64,000 bases of DNA. It comes from Pedobacter chitinilyticus. GTDB lineage: Bacteria > Bacteroidota > Bacteroidia > Sphingobacteriales > Sphingobacteriaceae. Location of the stretch: positions 312,531 through 376,530 of the forward strand of contig NZ_QMHN01000004.1 in NCBI RefSeq assembly GCF_003313385.1. The letters run 5' to 3'. The notes below the pieces were generated by a model that was not told where the DNA came from, searched no databases, and saw only the letters and a list, made by a program, of their open reading frames with translations. A program made the translations under genes and the position numbers. This document shows positions 8,474 through 18,103 of this stretch, in pieces; position 1 is the stretch's first letter, and each line of letters starts with the position of its first letter.

Positions 8474-9745
8474 TTATATTAGATCGAAGCCTATATCTTC
8501 TCTAAAATATTTGCCGTCAAAATATATCCTAGCGGCATCAGCGGTGGCACTTTGTAGCGCTTCAAACTGGGTGTCTTTTACACTGCTAATGGCTAAAACT
8601 CTACCACCATTAGTTTTCACCACACCACCTTCTAGGGTTGTGCCTGCATGGAAAGCATAAGAATCTCTAATGTTTTCTAAACCCGAAATGGCTTTTCCTT
8701 TTTCGTATTCTCCTGGATATCCACCAGCTACAATCATTACCGTAGCCGCATTTTTAGGGCTGATTTTGATTTGGTAGTTGCCCAATTCTTTTTTGCTGCT
8801 GGCTATAAATAGTTCCAATAGGTCATTCTCAATTCTAGGGATTACGCTTTCGGTTTCAGGATCGCCCATACGGCAATTGTATTCGATAACATAAGGGTCG
8901 TCACCTACTTTAATCAATCCAAAAAAGATAAAGCCTGTGTAATCTATGCCTTCGCTGGCTAAGCCGTTAACCGTAGGTTTAATAATTTGTTCTTCAATTT
9001 TACTTAAAAACGTAGCATCAGCAAAAGGAACTGGGGAAACAGAACCCATACCGCCAGTGTTTAAGCCAGTATCGCCTTGCCCAATTCTCTTATAATCTTT
9101 TGCTTCAGGTAAAGTCACATAGTTTTTCCCATCGCTTAAAACAAATACCGATAGCTCAATACCTGTTAAAAACTCTTCTACCACTACAGTTGATCCAGCC
9201 TTGCCAAATTTGCCATCTAGCATCAATCTTAACTCGTCCTGCGCCTCTTGGTGATTGTCTATAATCAATACACCTTTACCTGCGGCAAGACCATCGGCTT
9301 TTAATACAATGGGAAGGGTGTGTTGTGCTAAATAGGCTATGCCTTCATTTAAATTCTCATCAGTAAACGATTTGGATTTTGCAGTGGGAATGTTGTGACG
9401 CTCCATAAATTGTTTGGAGAAATCTTTACTTCCTTCTAATATGGCACCTTCTTTTTTAGGGCCAATTACTGGAATGTGAGCCAATTCTTCGTCGTTCACA
9501 AAAAAATCGTGAATACCCAATACCAAAGGTTCTTCGGGACCAACCACTAACATGTCAATTTGCTCTTTCAAAGCAAGTGCTTTTACTGCTTCAAAATCAT
9601 TAGGATTGATGTTTACATTTTTTCCGTAACTGGCAGTACCTGCATTACCTGGGGCAATGATCAGTTTGTCGCATTTTTCCGATTGGCTTAATTTCCAAGC
9701 AAAAGCACATTCTCTTCCGCCAGAACCTATTAGTAAGATATTCAT
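8474..9745 (-). CDS. purD: Phosphoribosylamine-glycine ligase (GAR synthetase)
   Basis: Catalyses ATP-dependent joining of 5-phosphoribosylamine and glycine, step two of purine synthesis, in the cytosol. The 423-residue length is normal. The N-terminal domain begins NILLIGSGGRECA and contains APGNAGTA and VVGPEEPL. The ATP-grasp core has LKADGLAAGKGV, the TGGMGSVSPVP signature and EYNCRMGDPETE; the C-terminal domain carries VMIVAGGYPG and FHAGT. All catalytic signatures are intact. It is monocistronic: its own -7 box sits 4 nt before the ATG and a hairpin terminator follows. Confidence 0.97.
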   Translation of the reverse strand: MNILLIGSGGRECAFAWKLSQSEKCDKLIIAPGNAGTASYGKNVNINPNDFEAVKALALKEQIDMLVVGPEEPLVLGIHDFFVNDEELAHIPVIGPKKEGAILEGSKDFSKQFMERHNIPTAKSKSFTDENLNEGIAYLAQHTLPIVLKADGLAAGKGVLIIDNHQEAQDELRLMLDGKFGKAGSTVVVEEFLTGIELSVFVLSDGKNYVTLPEAKDYKRIGQGDTGLNTGGMGSVSPVPFADATFLSKIEEQIIKPTVNGLASEGIDYTGFIFFGLIKVGDDPYVIEYNCRMGDPETESVIPRIENDLLELFIASSKKELGNYQIKISPKNAATVMIVAGGYPGEYEKGKAISGLENIRDSYAFHAGTTLEGGVVKTNGGRVLAISSVKDTQFEALQSATADAARIYFDGKYFREDIGFDLI

Positions 9746-9749
9746 AGCG

Positions 9750-9757
9750 CAAAGATA
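9750..9757 (-). promoter_or_regulatory. -7 promoter box of purD, next to the start codon
   Basis: TATCTTTG on the minus strand (9757 to 9750) fits the Bacteroidota TAnnTTTG consensus. Only four bases separate it from the ATG at 9745, so the transcript is probably leaderless or nearly so. No clear -33 TTG was found. Confidence 0.6.
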
Positions 9758-9873
9758 TTGCTTTCTGCTTACTGGGGGTATAAAAAGTTAAAAGTGTAAT
9801 TAAAAATGTAAGTATTTGAGCGTTTTGCTCCTTGAGGTGCTTATATGAAATATTTTGGGAACCTTTTTTCGGC

Positions 9874-10560
9874 TTATTCGGGTAGTTCAATCGTAAGTAG
9901 AATAGCATCATTACTCAGGGCTTCCATCTCGATTTTGTCGGTGGCCCATAATGCAATGCCGTCACGTTCGTGAAGCAATCGTCCATCAATTTCAAAAACA
10001 CCAGCCAATACAAATGAATATAGGGCGGAGAAAGGTGATAAAGAATATTCGTTTTCTCCTCTGCCTTTAAATCGTCCCACACCAATTTTGAATGGAACAG
10101 TATCGCTGGTAATGATATCTAATTGATTTGGTTTGCTCAGGTCTATATCCAAGAAAGAAGGTGAGTTGGTATGTTCTTCTTCACTTTTAATGGCGATTAT
10201 TAAATAGCTAATGGTAGCATCTGGATAGGGATTCTGTAGTTTGAAAAAAGAATTTTCATTGTGGAAAATCATGACACTTTTGCCCACTTCAATATCGATT
10301 TGGTTTTCATCTTCATCAAAATAACGTATGCTGCCCAAAATAGGGATAATGATGACATGCCCCTGCTCACGGTGGAAGAAATTGATGGAAGCATTTGGAG
10401 CAAGTGTATCATCATGAAGGGCATATAAATTGCCTATCGGCTCTTTTGCTGGATTGTAAATGTTGTCGAAATTAAAAGTGCTATATCTTTTGATTCTTTC
10501 ATTCTCGGTTACACTTCTTTGGTCGGAAAGAAATATCTTTCCTTGAGAGATTATTTTCAT
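9874..10560 (-). CDS. Pirin-like bicupin protein
   Basis: 228 residues with two beta-barrel (cupin) halves. The N-terminal half holds HREQGHVIIIPILGSIRYFDE, in the position of the pirin metal-binding cupin. The C-terminal half ends LHERDGIALWATDKIEMEAL, close to the pirin C-terminal signature. Some pirins oxidise quercetin; others bind transcription factors, so the role here is open. The start codon overlaps the upstream stop by 4 nt (ATGA), so it is translationally coupled as the last gene of a three-gene unit (11383 to 9874). Only His53-like residues at the N-terminal cupin suggest metal binding; the usual full His set is not obvious. Confidence 0.65.
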   Translation of the reverse strand: MKIISQGKIFLSDQRSVTENERIKRYSTFNFDNIYNPAKEPIGNLYALHDDTLAPNASINFFHREQGHVIIIPILGSIRYFDEDENQIDIEVGKSVMIFHNENSFFKLQNPYPDATISYLIIAIKSEEEHTNSPSFLDIDLSKPNQLDIITSDTVPFKIGVGRFKGRGENEYSLSPFSALYSFVLAGVFEIDGRLLHERDGIALWATDKIEMEALSNDAILLTIELPE

Positions 10561-11060
10561 TGTTGTATACTGTAAATGGAAAGATATGGGCTAATGGTAA
10601 AAAGGTCAGTTAAGGTTTCGCCCATATTTTCCGTGTTTTGATTTGTTTTAGAAGTAAGCAAATACTGGTCAATCTGTGCCAGATAGTTAAGCTCATCGCT
10701 GTAGAAATTAATTGCTACTACATGTTTATCTATGTCTTTTAAATCAGAATTAACAATTTCAAATCGGAACTGGTCAAAGGTTAAAAACAGCAATCCCAAG
10801 TTGTTGGTCACGTCGGGTACAATACCATTAAGCTGTTTCACATAGCCCACAATGGCGCCGCTTACTAAAAAGTGCAACTGGTTGGCATTGGGTGCATTTT
10901 GCAGTAATTGGGCAAAAGTATTGTATTTGCCAGCTTGGTTGTAGTACTGTGCCTGCATTTTAAACTCTGTAAAGGAATCGGTAAAAACCAACCTTTCCCA
11001 AGTACTCATGCTCTCAATGGTAATTATTTTTCGATAACAGAGTCTGATTTTCCCTTTCAT
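10557..11060 (-). CDS. Unrecognised cytosolic protein, middle gene of three-gene unit
   Basis: 167 residues; I do not recognise the family. There is no signal peptide and no long hydrophobic segment. The predicted structure is mixed alpha/beta with an acidic C-terminal third. The ATG at 11060 overlaps the upstream stop (ATGA), which favours that start; an internal ATG at 11009 (MSTWERLVF) is an alternative. It is also joined by ATGA to the pirin-like gene downstream. The double 4-nt overlap implies the three products are made in step. Confidence 0.6.
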   Translation of the reverse strand: MKGKIRLCYRKIITIESMSTWERLVFTDSFTEFKMQAQYYNQAGKYNTFAQLLQNAPNANQLHFLVSGAIVGYVKQLNGIVPDVTNNLGLLFLTFDQFRFEIVNSDLKDIDKHVVAINFYSDELNYLAQIDQYLLTSKTNQNTENMGETLTDLFTISPYLSIYSIQQ

Positions 11061-11383
11061 GATTTGTTTTCCTCTTTAATTAGCGCCAATGTGCTTGCTA
11101 GAAATACCAACGTAAAAACTAAATTCAATACGATAAGCAAAGCTTTGAAGAGTATGCCGTGACTTTGCTGGCTGGTTTCCGTGTCTAAGCAATTTGAGGT
11201 AAGCACAATGGAAGCAATAAGTAAAACGCCGCAAAGCGATGTCAGAAGCCTTTTCATTACGGGCGATTTAAACTGGAACACTGAGTTGTGTTCTGCAATG
11301 CCCGATTTCTTGCAGGGATTGATCACCGTGGGAGTAGAGATTGCTCCAGTCAACAGGCTCTTTAAAAAGTTTTTTCTTTCCAT
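11057..11383 (-). CDS. Small two-helix membrane protein with an enzyme-like leader peptide
   Basis: 108 residues from the ATG at 11383 (an upstream TTG at 11413 is possible but less likely). Residues 1-30 (MERKNFLKSLLTGAISTPTV, then INPCKKSG) look like the twin-helix/lipoprotein-type leader found on exported dioxygenases of Pedobacter relatives, from memory of that family. No dioxygenase domain follows. Instead an internal Met starts a 66-residue block with two hydrophobic helices (LLTSLCGVLLIASIVLTS and LLIVLNLVFTLVFLASTLAL). This may be a remnant leader joined to a small membrane protein. First gene of the overlapping unit with the unknown and pirin-like genes. Confidence 0.55.
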   Translation of the reverse strand: MERKNFLKSLLTGAISTPTVINPCKKSGIAEHNSVFQFKSPVMKRLLTSLCGVLLIASIVLTSNCLDTETSQQSHGILFKALLIVLNLVFTLVFLASTLALIKEENKS

Positions 11384-11504
11384 ATCAAATAAGCTTGGCG
11401 AAATACTTATCAAATATGTAAAGTGGCGCTTTTTGTAGCAAGTAAGTGTCGGTTAAGCGGTACTTTGTGCCGACAGAGGAAAAAGTGTTAAGAAAGCTTA
11501 AGGT

Positions 11505-12209
11505 TTAAGCCTTCTTCCATTCATTAATAAATGAAGCGTAAGTGTCGCTAATAGGCAACGAAAGGCCATTGCTAAGCTGGGCTTTTCGGCTGGCCACTTG
11601 CTGTACCTGTTTAACGGCAACTACATAGCTGCGGTGTATGCGCTTAAATTTTTCTGCAGGGAGCTTATCGATGACTTTTTTGAGCGTGGTTAGGGTTAAA
11701 ATCATTTTTCCGTTGCTCAAATGGATTTTTACGTAGTCTTCCAAGCTTTCCAAGTAAACAATTTCCTTGATTTCTATTTTGATGAGTTTGTATTCGGAAT
11801 AAACAAAAAGATATTCACTGGGGCCTTCCAAATCTTTCTGTTGTTTGTAAAGATGATAGTCTAGTGCTTTTTTTGTAGCCGTTTTGAACCTTGCATGTTC
11901 AATGGGTTTCAGTAAGTAGTCAATGGCATTCAGTTCAAAGCCATCAAAGGCAAAATTTTTATAAGCAGTAGTGAAAATCACCATTGGTTTTACGGCTAGC
12001 GAACCATACAGTTCCAATCCCGTGATATCGGGCATATCTACATCCAAAAACAGTAAGTCAACTTGAAATTTGCTTAAGTATTCGATGGCTGCAACAGCAT
12101 CTTCAAAAACATGCACTAAGTTTAATCCTTCGGTGGATTGGATATAGGTTTTAATTAGGGCAAGGGCCAAAGGCTCGTCGTCAATTGCTACGCATTTTAA
12201 AGGTTCCAT
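11505..12209 (-). CDS. LytTR-family response regulator
   Basis: 234 residues. The receiver domain spans ~1-120, with the acidic pair Asp10/Asp11, phospho-acceptor Asp56 (LLFLDVDMP) and a switch threonine in IFTTAYK. A LytTR DNA-binding domain spans ~135-232, with YLESLEDYVKIHLSNGK and FKRIHRSYVVAV. It should bind promoter DNA when phosphorylated by the upstream kinase. The start overlaps the kinase stop by one base (TAATG), so the pair is translationally coupled. Target genes are unknown; no direct repeats typical of LytTR sites were identified nearby. Confidence 0.93.
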   Translation of the reverse strand: MEPLKCVAIDDEPLALALIKTYIQSTEGLNLVHVFEDAVAAIEYLSKFQVDLLFLDVDMPDITGLELYGSLAVKPMVIFTTAYKNFAFDGFELNAIDYLLKPIEHARFKTATKKALDYHLYKQQKDLEGPSEYLFVYSEYKLIKIEIKEIVYLESLEDYVKIHLSNGKMILTLTTLKKVIDKLPAEKFKRIHRSYVVAVKQVQQVASRKAQLSNGLSLPISDTYASFINEWKKA

Positions 12210-13252
12210 TATACTAGGTGAATTGTGAGGTTAATTTTAAATGTTCTTTGATTATTCTCCACTTCTAGGATATGTCTACCAGGGTAGGTGTATTGTAATC
12301 GCTTTTTGGTGTTCTCCATTCCTATTCCTGTGCTCTTTCCGTTTTTCTTGTCATGGTTAATGGTGTTTTCGCAATACAAGTTAATCAAGTGATGCTCTAC
12401 CGACAGCTTAATCACCAATTTACTATTTTTATGATTACTTACACCATATTTGAATACATTTTCTACAAAAGCCATGAAAATCAGCGGTGCTATTTTCTTG
12501 TTAGCAAAGCTCCCTTTTACTTGATAATCCACTTGCGTTTTTTCAGTAAGTCTTAATTTTTGTAGCTCAATATAATCTGTCATGCAGCCAATTTCCATTT
12601 CGAGAGGTACCTCGTCATTGCGTGCATCGTCGGTAAGGTAGCGCATCAAGTTGGATAGCTTTAAAATGGCAGGTGCAGTATTGGAATCTTGCGTAAAGGC
12701 CAACGTATAAACATTGTTAAGGATGTTAAACATAAAATGAGGATTTACCTGCGCCCTTAAAAAAGCGAGCTCGGCATTGGCTTTCTCGGTTTCGGCCTGC
12801 AATGCCCTTTGCATAGTGAGCCTCAATTGCTTGTTGGTTTCTGCGGCAACCCCAATAACCAAAGCCAGTAAAAAAAGAAAAATACTTACAATATCTAATA
12901 ACGGTCCAGGGCTCCCTTTTTGTGAAGGAGATCCAAGAGGGATAGGCCCTTGGGGAGTTGGTTGCGAAATAAAATAGTCGAAGGGTTTGGCTAAGGCGAT
13001 AATGACTAGTAATAGAAGTAATATTCCAAAATACAAACCATGCTTTTTACGGGCATAAAGCAACGGGAATAAAATTTTGGTATGAAGGAAATAGATGGCC
13101 GTAAATAGTAAACAGAAAGCTAAATAGCCAACAATCATGGTAACGGTGATTGTTTTATTGCTTTGTCCGAAAAAAATAAAAATCGGTAAGGTTAAAATGA
13201 ATAGTCCAGCGATGGCTTGGATGTTGGTGTACAGCCTTACTTTCTTCTGCAT
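12209..13252 (-). CDS. LytS-type membrane sensor histidine kinase
   Basis: 347 residues from the ATG at 13252 (a TTG at 13258 would add two residues). Four hydrophobic segments lie in residues ~10-138, with a Pro/Gly-rich loop between the third and fourth (~98-118). A coiled linker leads into a His_kinase (PF06580) domain with the phospho-acceptor His172 in NPHFMFN. The ATPase domain has the N-box FVENVFKYG and the G-box GIGMENTKKRL. It forms a pair with the LytTR regulator that overlaps its stop. No extracytoplasmic sensor domain is present, so a membrane-embedded or internal signal is likely. Confidence 0.92.
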   Translation of the reverse strand: MQKKVRLYTNIQAIAGLFILTLPIFIFFGQSNKTITVTMIVGYLAFCLLFTAIYFLHTKILFPLLYARKKHGLYFGILLLLLVIIALAKPFDYFISQPTPQGPIPLGSPSQKGSPGPLLDIVSIFLFLLALVIGVAAETNKQLRLTMQRALQAETEKANAELAFLRAQVNPHFMFNILNNVYTLAFTQDSNTAPAILKLSNLMRYLTDDARNDEVPLEMEIGCMTDYIELQKLRLTEKTQVDYQVKGSFANKKIAPLIFMAFVENVFKYGVSNHKNSKLVIKLSVEHHLINLYCENTINHDKKNGKSTGIGMENTKKRLQYTYPGRHILEVENNQRTFKINLTIHLV

Positions 13253-13390
13253 CGTCAAAAAAAGCTAGTAAATGTTAATTAATGATAAATGTATCGGTAA
13301 TTGGCCTCTTTGTATGGATGAAATAGCACTAAGCTGAGGCTAAATGCTTATCTGCCTGAAATCAAATTTCTGATTATAAAAGAATAAAAC

Positions 13391-13398
13391 TAGATTTG
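13391..13398 (+). promoter_or_regulatory. Possible -7 box for the small exported protein
   Basis: TAGATTTG fits TAnnTTTG and lies 8 nt upstream of the ATG at 13407. It is the main reason, besides codon use, to accept that gene. Confidence 0.45.
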
Positions 13399-13406
13399 CC
13401 GCAATA

Positions 13407-13709
13407 ATGAGGCATCTTGTCACCATATCTCTTGTGTTTTTCAGTCTTTCCCACTTGGCTAAAGCCGACCGTGTGGAAGGTACTCGTTATTTGACCGAGC
13501 GTTATTGTGCCAAGCAGCAAACCACTTCCGAGCAAAGTTCTATTCGTTCGATACAGGATTTGCAAGACTTGCCCCACTTTATCTTATCTAACAATCAGTT
13601 GAGCGCCATTGGCGTGCTTTCTAGCGAAAACTGTATCAAATATAATGTCCGTAATCAGCCCCTTGCTTATTCGGTTACGTTAGAAAATCCAAGGAACAAC
13701 AGCCCCTAG
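13407..13709 (+). CDS. Possible small exported protein, unrecognised
   Basis: 100 residues. The first 20 (MRHLVTISLVFFSLSHLAKA) form a reasonable signal peptide, ending in an AKA-type cleavage site. The mature part has two cysteines and many Gln/Ser, with no domain I know. Codon choice (CGT for Arg, TTG/TTA for Leu, GAA/CAA) resembles the window's real genes, and a -7-like box is just upstream. The reverse strand also has a 67-codon frame, but without such features. The gene stands alone between the LytS kinase (divergent) and secA; 13710-13975 shows nothing else beyond AT-rich AACAATTAACC-like filler. Confidence 0.5.
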   Translation: MRHLVTISLVFFSLSHLAKADRVEGTRYLTERYCAKQQTTSEQSSIRSIQDLQDLPHFILSNNQLSAIGVLSSENCIKYNVRNQPLAYSVTLENPRNNSP

Positions 13710-13975
13710 CACTGCTAAAAACCACAATCATAATATTTCGTTGATAACGGGTAGAAAATGCTGCAGCTGTCAAGTTGACCTGCGATAAGGGTATGGCTTG
13801 GTTGTTGTATGTTCATTTACGATTTTACCTGCCTGTGGTAGATAGAGATTGACGAAATACAATTGTTGAAACCTGGTAGCTGGCAATTTTCGAAACAATT
13901 AGCCGATTAAACAGTTAACCCACTTTCAACAATTAACCAATTAAACAAATAATACCATTTAACAACAGAATAAAC

Positions 13976-16900
13976 ATGTTAGGATTTTTAGCCAAGATTT
14001 TTGGAAGCAAATCAGAAAGAGATATAAAGGCACTACAGCCTATTGTAGCGCAAATTAACGAGGAATACGCAAAGTTAGCTTCGTTAAGTAATGATGAACT
14101 TAGAAATAAGACCATTGAATTTAAAGCGACCATTGCTTCGGCATTGGCTGACATCGATGAAAAAATCGCCAATTTAAAAACACAAGCAGAGAGTACTGAA
14201 CTTTCATTGCAAGAAAAAACCAATTTATACGATGAGGTTGATGCCCTTGGCAAAGAGCGCAATGTAGAGTTGGAAAAAGTATTGCAACAAATATTGCCTC
14301 AAGCTTTTGCGGTAGTCAAAGAAACTTCACGTCGTTTAAGTGAAAACGAAACGTTGGAAGTAAGCGCTACCGATTTTGATAGAGAGTTAGCTACTAGAAA
14401 AAACAATGTTAAAATTGTTGGCGATAAAGCTTTGTGGGCGAATAAGTGGGATGCTGCAGGTACACAAGTAGCTTGGAACATGGTACACTACGATGTACAG
14501 TTAATTGGCGGTATGGTGTTGCACAGTGGTAAAATTGCTGAGATGGCTACTGGTGAGGGTAAAACCTTGGTGAGTACATTACCAGCTTATTTAAATGCAT
14601 TGGCTGGACAAGGTGTGCACATTGTAACAGTGAACGATTACCTTGCCCGTCGTGACTCGGAGTGGAATGGTCCATTGTTCGAGTTCCATGGTTTGAGTGT
14701 AGATTGTATCGATAAACACCAACCGAATTCGGAAGAAAGAAGAAAAGCTTACTTAGCAGATATTACTTATGGTACCAACAATGAGTTTGGTTTCGATTAC
14801 CTGCGTGACAATATGTCGCAAACGCCAGAGCAATTGGTGCAACGTAAATTGCATTTTGCCATGGTGGATGAGGTCGATTCAGTTTTAATTGATGATGCTC
14901 GTACACCATTGATTATTTCGGGTCCAGTTCCTTTTGGTGATCAACATGAGTTTCACGAATTGAAACCTCGTATCGAGCGTTTGGTAAATGCACAAAAAGC
15001 ATACGTTACACAAGCTTTAAATGCGGCAAAAAACTTAATCAACAGCGGTAACGTAGGTACAGAAGAAGGTGAAGGTGGCTTAGCTTTATTGCGTGCGCAC
15101 CGTGGTTTGCCTAAAACTAAAGCTTTAATCAAGTTCTTAAGCGAAGGTAACAACAAACAAACCTTACTTAAAACAGAAAACTACTACATGGCTGATCAAT
15201 CTAAGAACATGCCTAAAGTAGATGCTGAATTGTTTTTCCATATTGATGAGAAAAATAACCAAGTGGAATTGACTGAAAAAGGGATTGAGTTGATTACCCA
15301 ACAAGGTGAAGATCCAAGCTTTTTCGTATTGCCAGATGTGGGTACTGAAATTGCCGAGATCGAAAAATCGAGCTTAAGCAATGAAGAGAAAATTGCACAA
15401 AAAGATGCTTTGATGCGTGATTATGCCGTGAAAGCAGAACGTGTTCACTCGATTAACCAATTATTAAAAGCTTATGCCTTATTTGAAAAAGATGTAGAAT
15501 ATATCATTGACGAAGGCAAGGTTAAAATTGTAGATGAGCAAACTGGTCGTATCATGGAAGGCCGTCGTTATTCAGATGGTTTACATCAAGCGATTGAGGC
15601 AAAAGAGAATGTGAAAGTAGAAGATGCTTCACAAACTTATGCGACGGTGACTTTACAAAACTATTTCCGTATGTACCATAAACTTTGCGGTATGACGGGT
15701 ACAGCAACCACAGAAGCTGGCGAGTTTTGGTCAATCTATAAATTGGACGTAGTAGAAATCCCTACCAACCGAGTAATTTCTAGAAAAGACGAACAAGATT
15801 ACGTTTACCGTACGGTAAGAGAGAAATACAATGCAGTAGCAGAAGAAATCGTAAAATTAACAGAAGCTGGCCGACCTGTATTGGTGGGTACAACCTCGGT
15901 AGAGATTTCGGAATTGCTAAGCCGTATGCTGAAATTGAGAGGTATTAAGCACAACGTATTGAACGCGAAAATGCACCAAAGAGAGGCGGATATCGTGGCT
16001 GAAGCAGGTCAAGCAGGTCAAGTAACGATTGCGACTAACATGGCTGGTCGTGGTACCGACATTAAGTTAGGCCCAGGCGTTAAAGAAGCTGGAGGTTTGG
16101 CCATTATCGGTACGGAGCGTCACGAGTCTCGTCGTGTAGATAGACAGTTACGTGGTCGTTCAGGTCGTCAAGGTGACCCAGGTACTTCGCAGTTCTTTGT
16201 ATCCTTAGAAGATAACTTGATGCGTTTATTTGGTTCAGAGCGTATCTCCAACATCATGGTACGTATGGGGATCGAAGAGGGTGAAGTAATTCAGCATTCT
16301 ATGATTACCAACTCAATTGAGAGAGCACAGAAGAAAGTAGAAGAAAATAACTTCGGTGTACGTAAGCGTTTGTTGGAGTACGATGATGTGATGAACTCAC
16401 AACGTTCGGTAATTTATGCTAAACGTCGTAACGCCTTATTTGGTGAGCGTTTAGACGTAGACATGAACAACATGATTTTTGATGTTGCTGAAGATATTGT
16501 AACCGAATACAAAGAAGAATCGAACTACGAAGGCTTTAAGCTGGAAGTGATTAAAAACTTCTCGGTAGATACCGAAATCACTGAGCAAGAATTCAACAGT
16601 AAAAAAATCCACGATTTAACAGATAAGTTGTTCGAAGAAGTAACTACTTTCTATATCCGTAAATCAGAAGCGGTAGTGAACCAAGCGATGCCTGTATTGC
16701 AACAAGTGTTTGCAGATAGAGGCGATGTAATTGAGCAAATTGTGGTTCCTTTTACAGACGGTATCCGCCATATTCAAGTTCCTGTAGAGCTTAAAAAAGC
16801 AATCGAGAACAACGGTAAGGAAATCACCAAATCTTTCGAGAAAACCATCGTGTTGGCTTTAATTGACGATAGTTGGAAAGAGCACTTGCGTGAAATGGAT

Positions 16901-17278
16901 GAATTGAAACAATCGGTACAAAATGCCGTTTACGAGCAAAAAGATCCATTGATTATCTACAAAATGGAAGCTTTCAACTTGTTCAAAAACATGCTTAATG
17001 TAGTGAACAAAGAGGTAGTAAGCTTCTTGTTTAAAGGTGGTATTCCAATGCAGCAAGAACCTGAACAAGTAAGAGAAGCGGTTGCTCCAAAACCTCAGCC
17101 CAAATTGAATGCTACCAAGCAGGAGTACGGTGACCAATCTGATTTGGATTTAGTAGGTGATACTCGTGAGCCTCAGCCTTTGCAACCAATTAGAAAAGAA
17201 GCAACGGTTGGTCGTAACGAACCTTGTCCTTGTGGAAGCGGCAAGAAGTTCAAAAACTGCCACGGTGCAAATCTTTAA
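13976..17278 (+). CDS. secA: Protein translocase ATPase SecA
   Basis: Drives post-translational export through SecYEG by ATP hydrolysis at the inner face of the membrane. The 1100-residue length is typical of Bacteroidota SecA (Proteobacterial forms are ~900). The Walker A core is GEGKT at 193-197, the DEAD-like box is [16 protein letters not shown], and helicase motif region [16 protein letters not shown] is followed by [17 protein letters not shown]. An insertion of ~60-70 residues ([18 protein letters not shown] to KTENYYMAD) lies near 345-405. The C-terminus is a zinc SEC-C motif ([15 protein letters not shown]), used for SecB or ribosome contact. A palindrome and terminator follow. Confidence 0.98.
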   Translation: MLGFLAKIFGSKSERDIKALQPIVAQINEEYAKLASLSNDELRNKTIEFKATIASALADIDEKIANLKTQAESTELSLQEKTNLYDEVDALGKERNVELEKVLQQILPQAFAVVKETSRRLSENETLEVSATDFDRELATRKNNVKIVGDKALWANKWDAAGTQVAWNMVHYDVQLIGGMVLHSGKIAEMATGEGKTLVSTLPAYLNALAGQGVHIVTVNDYLARRDSEWNGPLFEFHGLSVDCIDKHQPNSEERRKAYLADITYGTNNEFGFDYLRDNMSQTPEQLVQRKLHFAMVDEVDSVLIDDARTPLIISGPVPFGDQHEFHELKPRIERLVNAQKAYVTQALNAAKNLINSGNVGTEEGEGGLALLRAHRGLPKTKALIKFLSEGNNKQTLLKTENYYMADQSKNMPKVDAELFFHIDEKNNQVELTEKGIELITQQGEDPSFFVLPDVGTEIAEIEKSSLSNEEKIAQKDALMRDYAVKAERVHSINQLLKAYALFEKDVEYIIDEGKVKIVDEQTGRIMEGRRYSDGLHQAIEAKENVKVEDASQTYATVTLQNYFRMYHKLCGMTGTATTEAGEFWSIYKLDVVEIPTNRVISRKDEQDYVYRTVREKYNAVAEEIVKLTEAGRPVLVGTTSVEISELLSRMLKLRGIKHNVLNAKMHQREADIVAEAGQAGQVTIATNMAGRGTDIKLGPGVKEAGGLAIIGTERHESRRVDRQLRGRSGRQGDPGTSQFFVSLEDNLMRLFGSERISNIMVRMGIEEGEVIQHSMITNSIERAQKKVEENNFGVRKRLLEYDDVMNSQRSVIYAKRRNALFGERLDVDMNNMIFDVAEDIVTEYKEESNYEGFKLEVIKNFSVDTEITEQEFNSKKIHDLTDKLFEEVTTFYIRKSEAVVNQAMPVLQQVFADRGDVIEQIVVPFTDGIRHIQVPVELKKAIENNGKEITKSFEKTIVLALIDDSWKEHLREMDELKQSVQNAVYEQKDPLIIYKMEAFNLFKNMLNVVNKEVVSFLFKGGIPMQQEPEQVREAVAPKPQPKLNATKQEYGDQSDLDLVGDTREPQPLQPIRKEATVGRNEPCPCGSGKKFKNCHGANL

Positions 17279-17290
17279 TGATTAAAATAC

Positions 17291-17323
17291 AGACTTACGA
17301 AGTTTTATAAACTTCGTAAGTCT
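17291..17323. repeat. 33-nt palindrome, copy 1
   Basis: The sequence begins AGACTTACGAAGTTTT and ends with its reverse complement (AACTTCGTAAGTCT). The same palindrome recurs at 35493-35525, with differences only at the centre. It lies between the secA stop and its T-tailed terminator. Confidence 0.85.
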
Positions 17324-17331
17324 AAAAAAAT

Positions 17332-17367
17332 AAAAGCCCTGAGTGTTAAAACGCTTGGGGCTTTTTT
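17332..17367 (+). terminator. secA terminator
   Basis: AGCCC (17335-17339) and the adjoining TGAGTG/CGCTTG region pair with GGGGCT (17357-17362), followed by a T run. Downstream, 17368-17578 has no gene; 17390-17425 resembles a single arm of the GTCATTTCGAC type repeat. Confidence 0.7.
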
Positions 17368-17578
17368 GTGTTTTTATTCTTGCATCGTTTGTCATTTCGA
17401 CGATAGGAGAAATCTCTGGGGGACATTTCCTGACGAATTTCAGCTAGATATTGCCCAATTGCAGGTAATGAAATTTGTATTAGCAGTTTAGAATGCCGAT
17501 TTTTGTAAGGAGTTCAGCATTTTGATGCATCATTTCCTGAGGCTTAGTTAAAAAAGCAAAGGAAAACCACCCAAAAAT

Positions 17579-18013
17579 ATGAGAATTGTAGTTTTATTTT
17601 CTTTACTGTTTGCTTGCCATTTTTCTTTTGCACAAAACAAAGGCGAAGTTACTGTCGTCAAAGATCCTTTGATTGATAGCTTGATTGCTAAGCGCATTGA
17701 ATTGAATAAAGTAAAACCCACGGTAACCAATCCAAGCGGGAATACTATTGTGTCGTCAATGGGATTTAGGGTACAGATTTACTATGGAGCTGATAGGCGT
17801 GAAGCCTTTTCGGAGCAAGCCAAGTTTAAAGCAAGCTATCCAAAACTCAATACCTATATTACTTACAAAGAACCCAATTATTACCTGCGGGTAGGCGACT
17901 ATCGGACCAGGCTTGAGGCACAGAAATTTTTAAACGAATTGCGGCCTAGCTATCCAACCCTGTTTATTTTTAGGGAAAAGATCAATGCGCCAATATTAGA
18001 AGTAGATAAATAA
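17579..18013 (+). CDS. Exported SPOR-domain protein
   Basis: 144 residues. A signal peptide (RIVVLFSLLFACHFSFAQ) is cleaved after ~19. The C-terminal ~75 residues carry a SPOR fold (GFRVQIYYGADRREAFSEQA, then YLRVGDYRTRLEAQKFLNEL). SPOR domains bind denuded peptidoglycan, often at division sites. It is small, with no enzymatic domain, so it is probably a wall-binding accessory protein. It lies 90 nt upstream of the M20 gene on the same strand; the intervening DNA is AT-rich filler. Confidence 0.87.
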   Translation: MRIVVLFSLLFACHFSFAQNKGEVTVVKDPLIDSLIAKRIELNKVKPTVTNPSGNTIVSSMGFRVQIYYGADRREAFSEQAKFKASYPKLNTYITYKEPNYYLRVGDYRTRLEAQKFLNELRPSYPTLFIFREKINAPILEVDK

Positions 18014-18103
18014 TGTTTAATTGTATAAATCGCTTAATTGTTTAATCGATTGTAGTTTACAGTTAACCAAATAACCAAATCAACAGTTAACCTAAAATAA
18101 GTA

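Noticed and set aside
9645..9911. 88-codon minus frame over the purD start
   Set aside because: Overlaps purD in another frame, with no family features.
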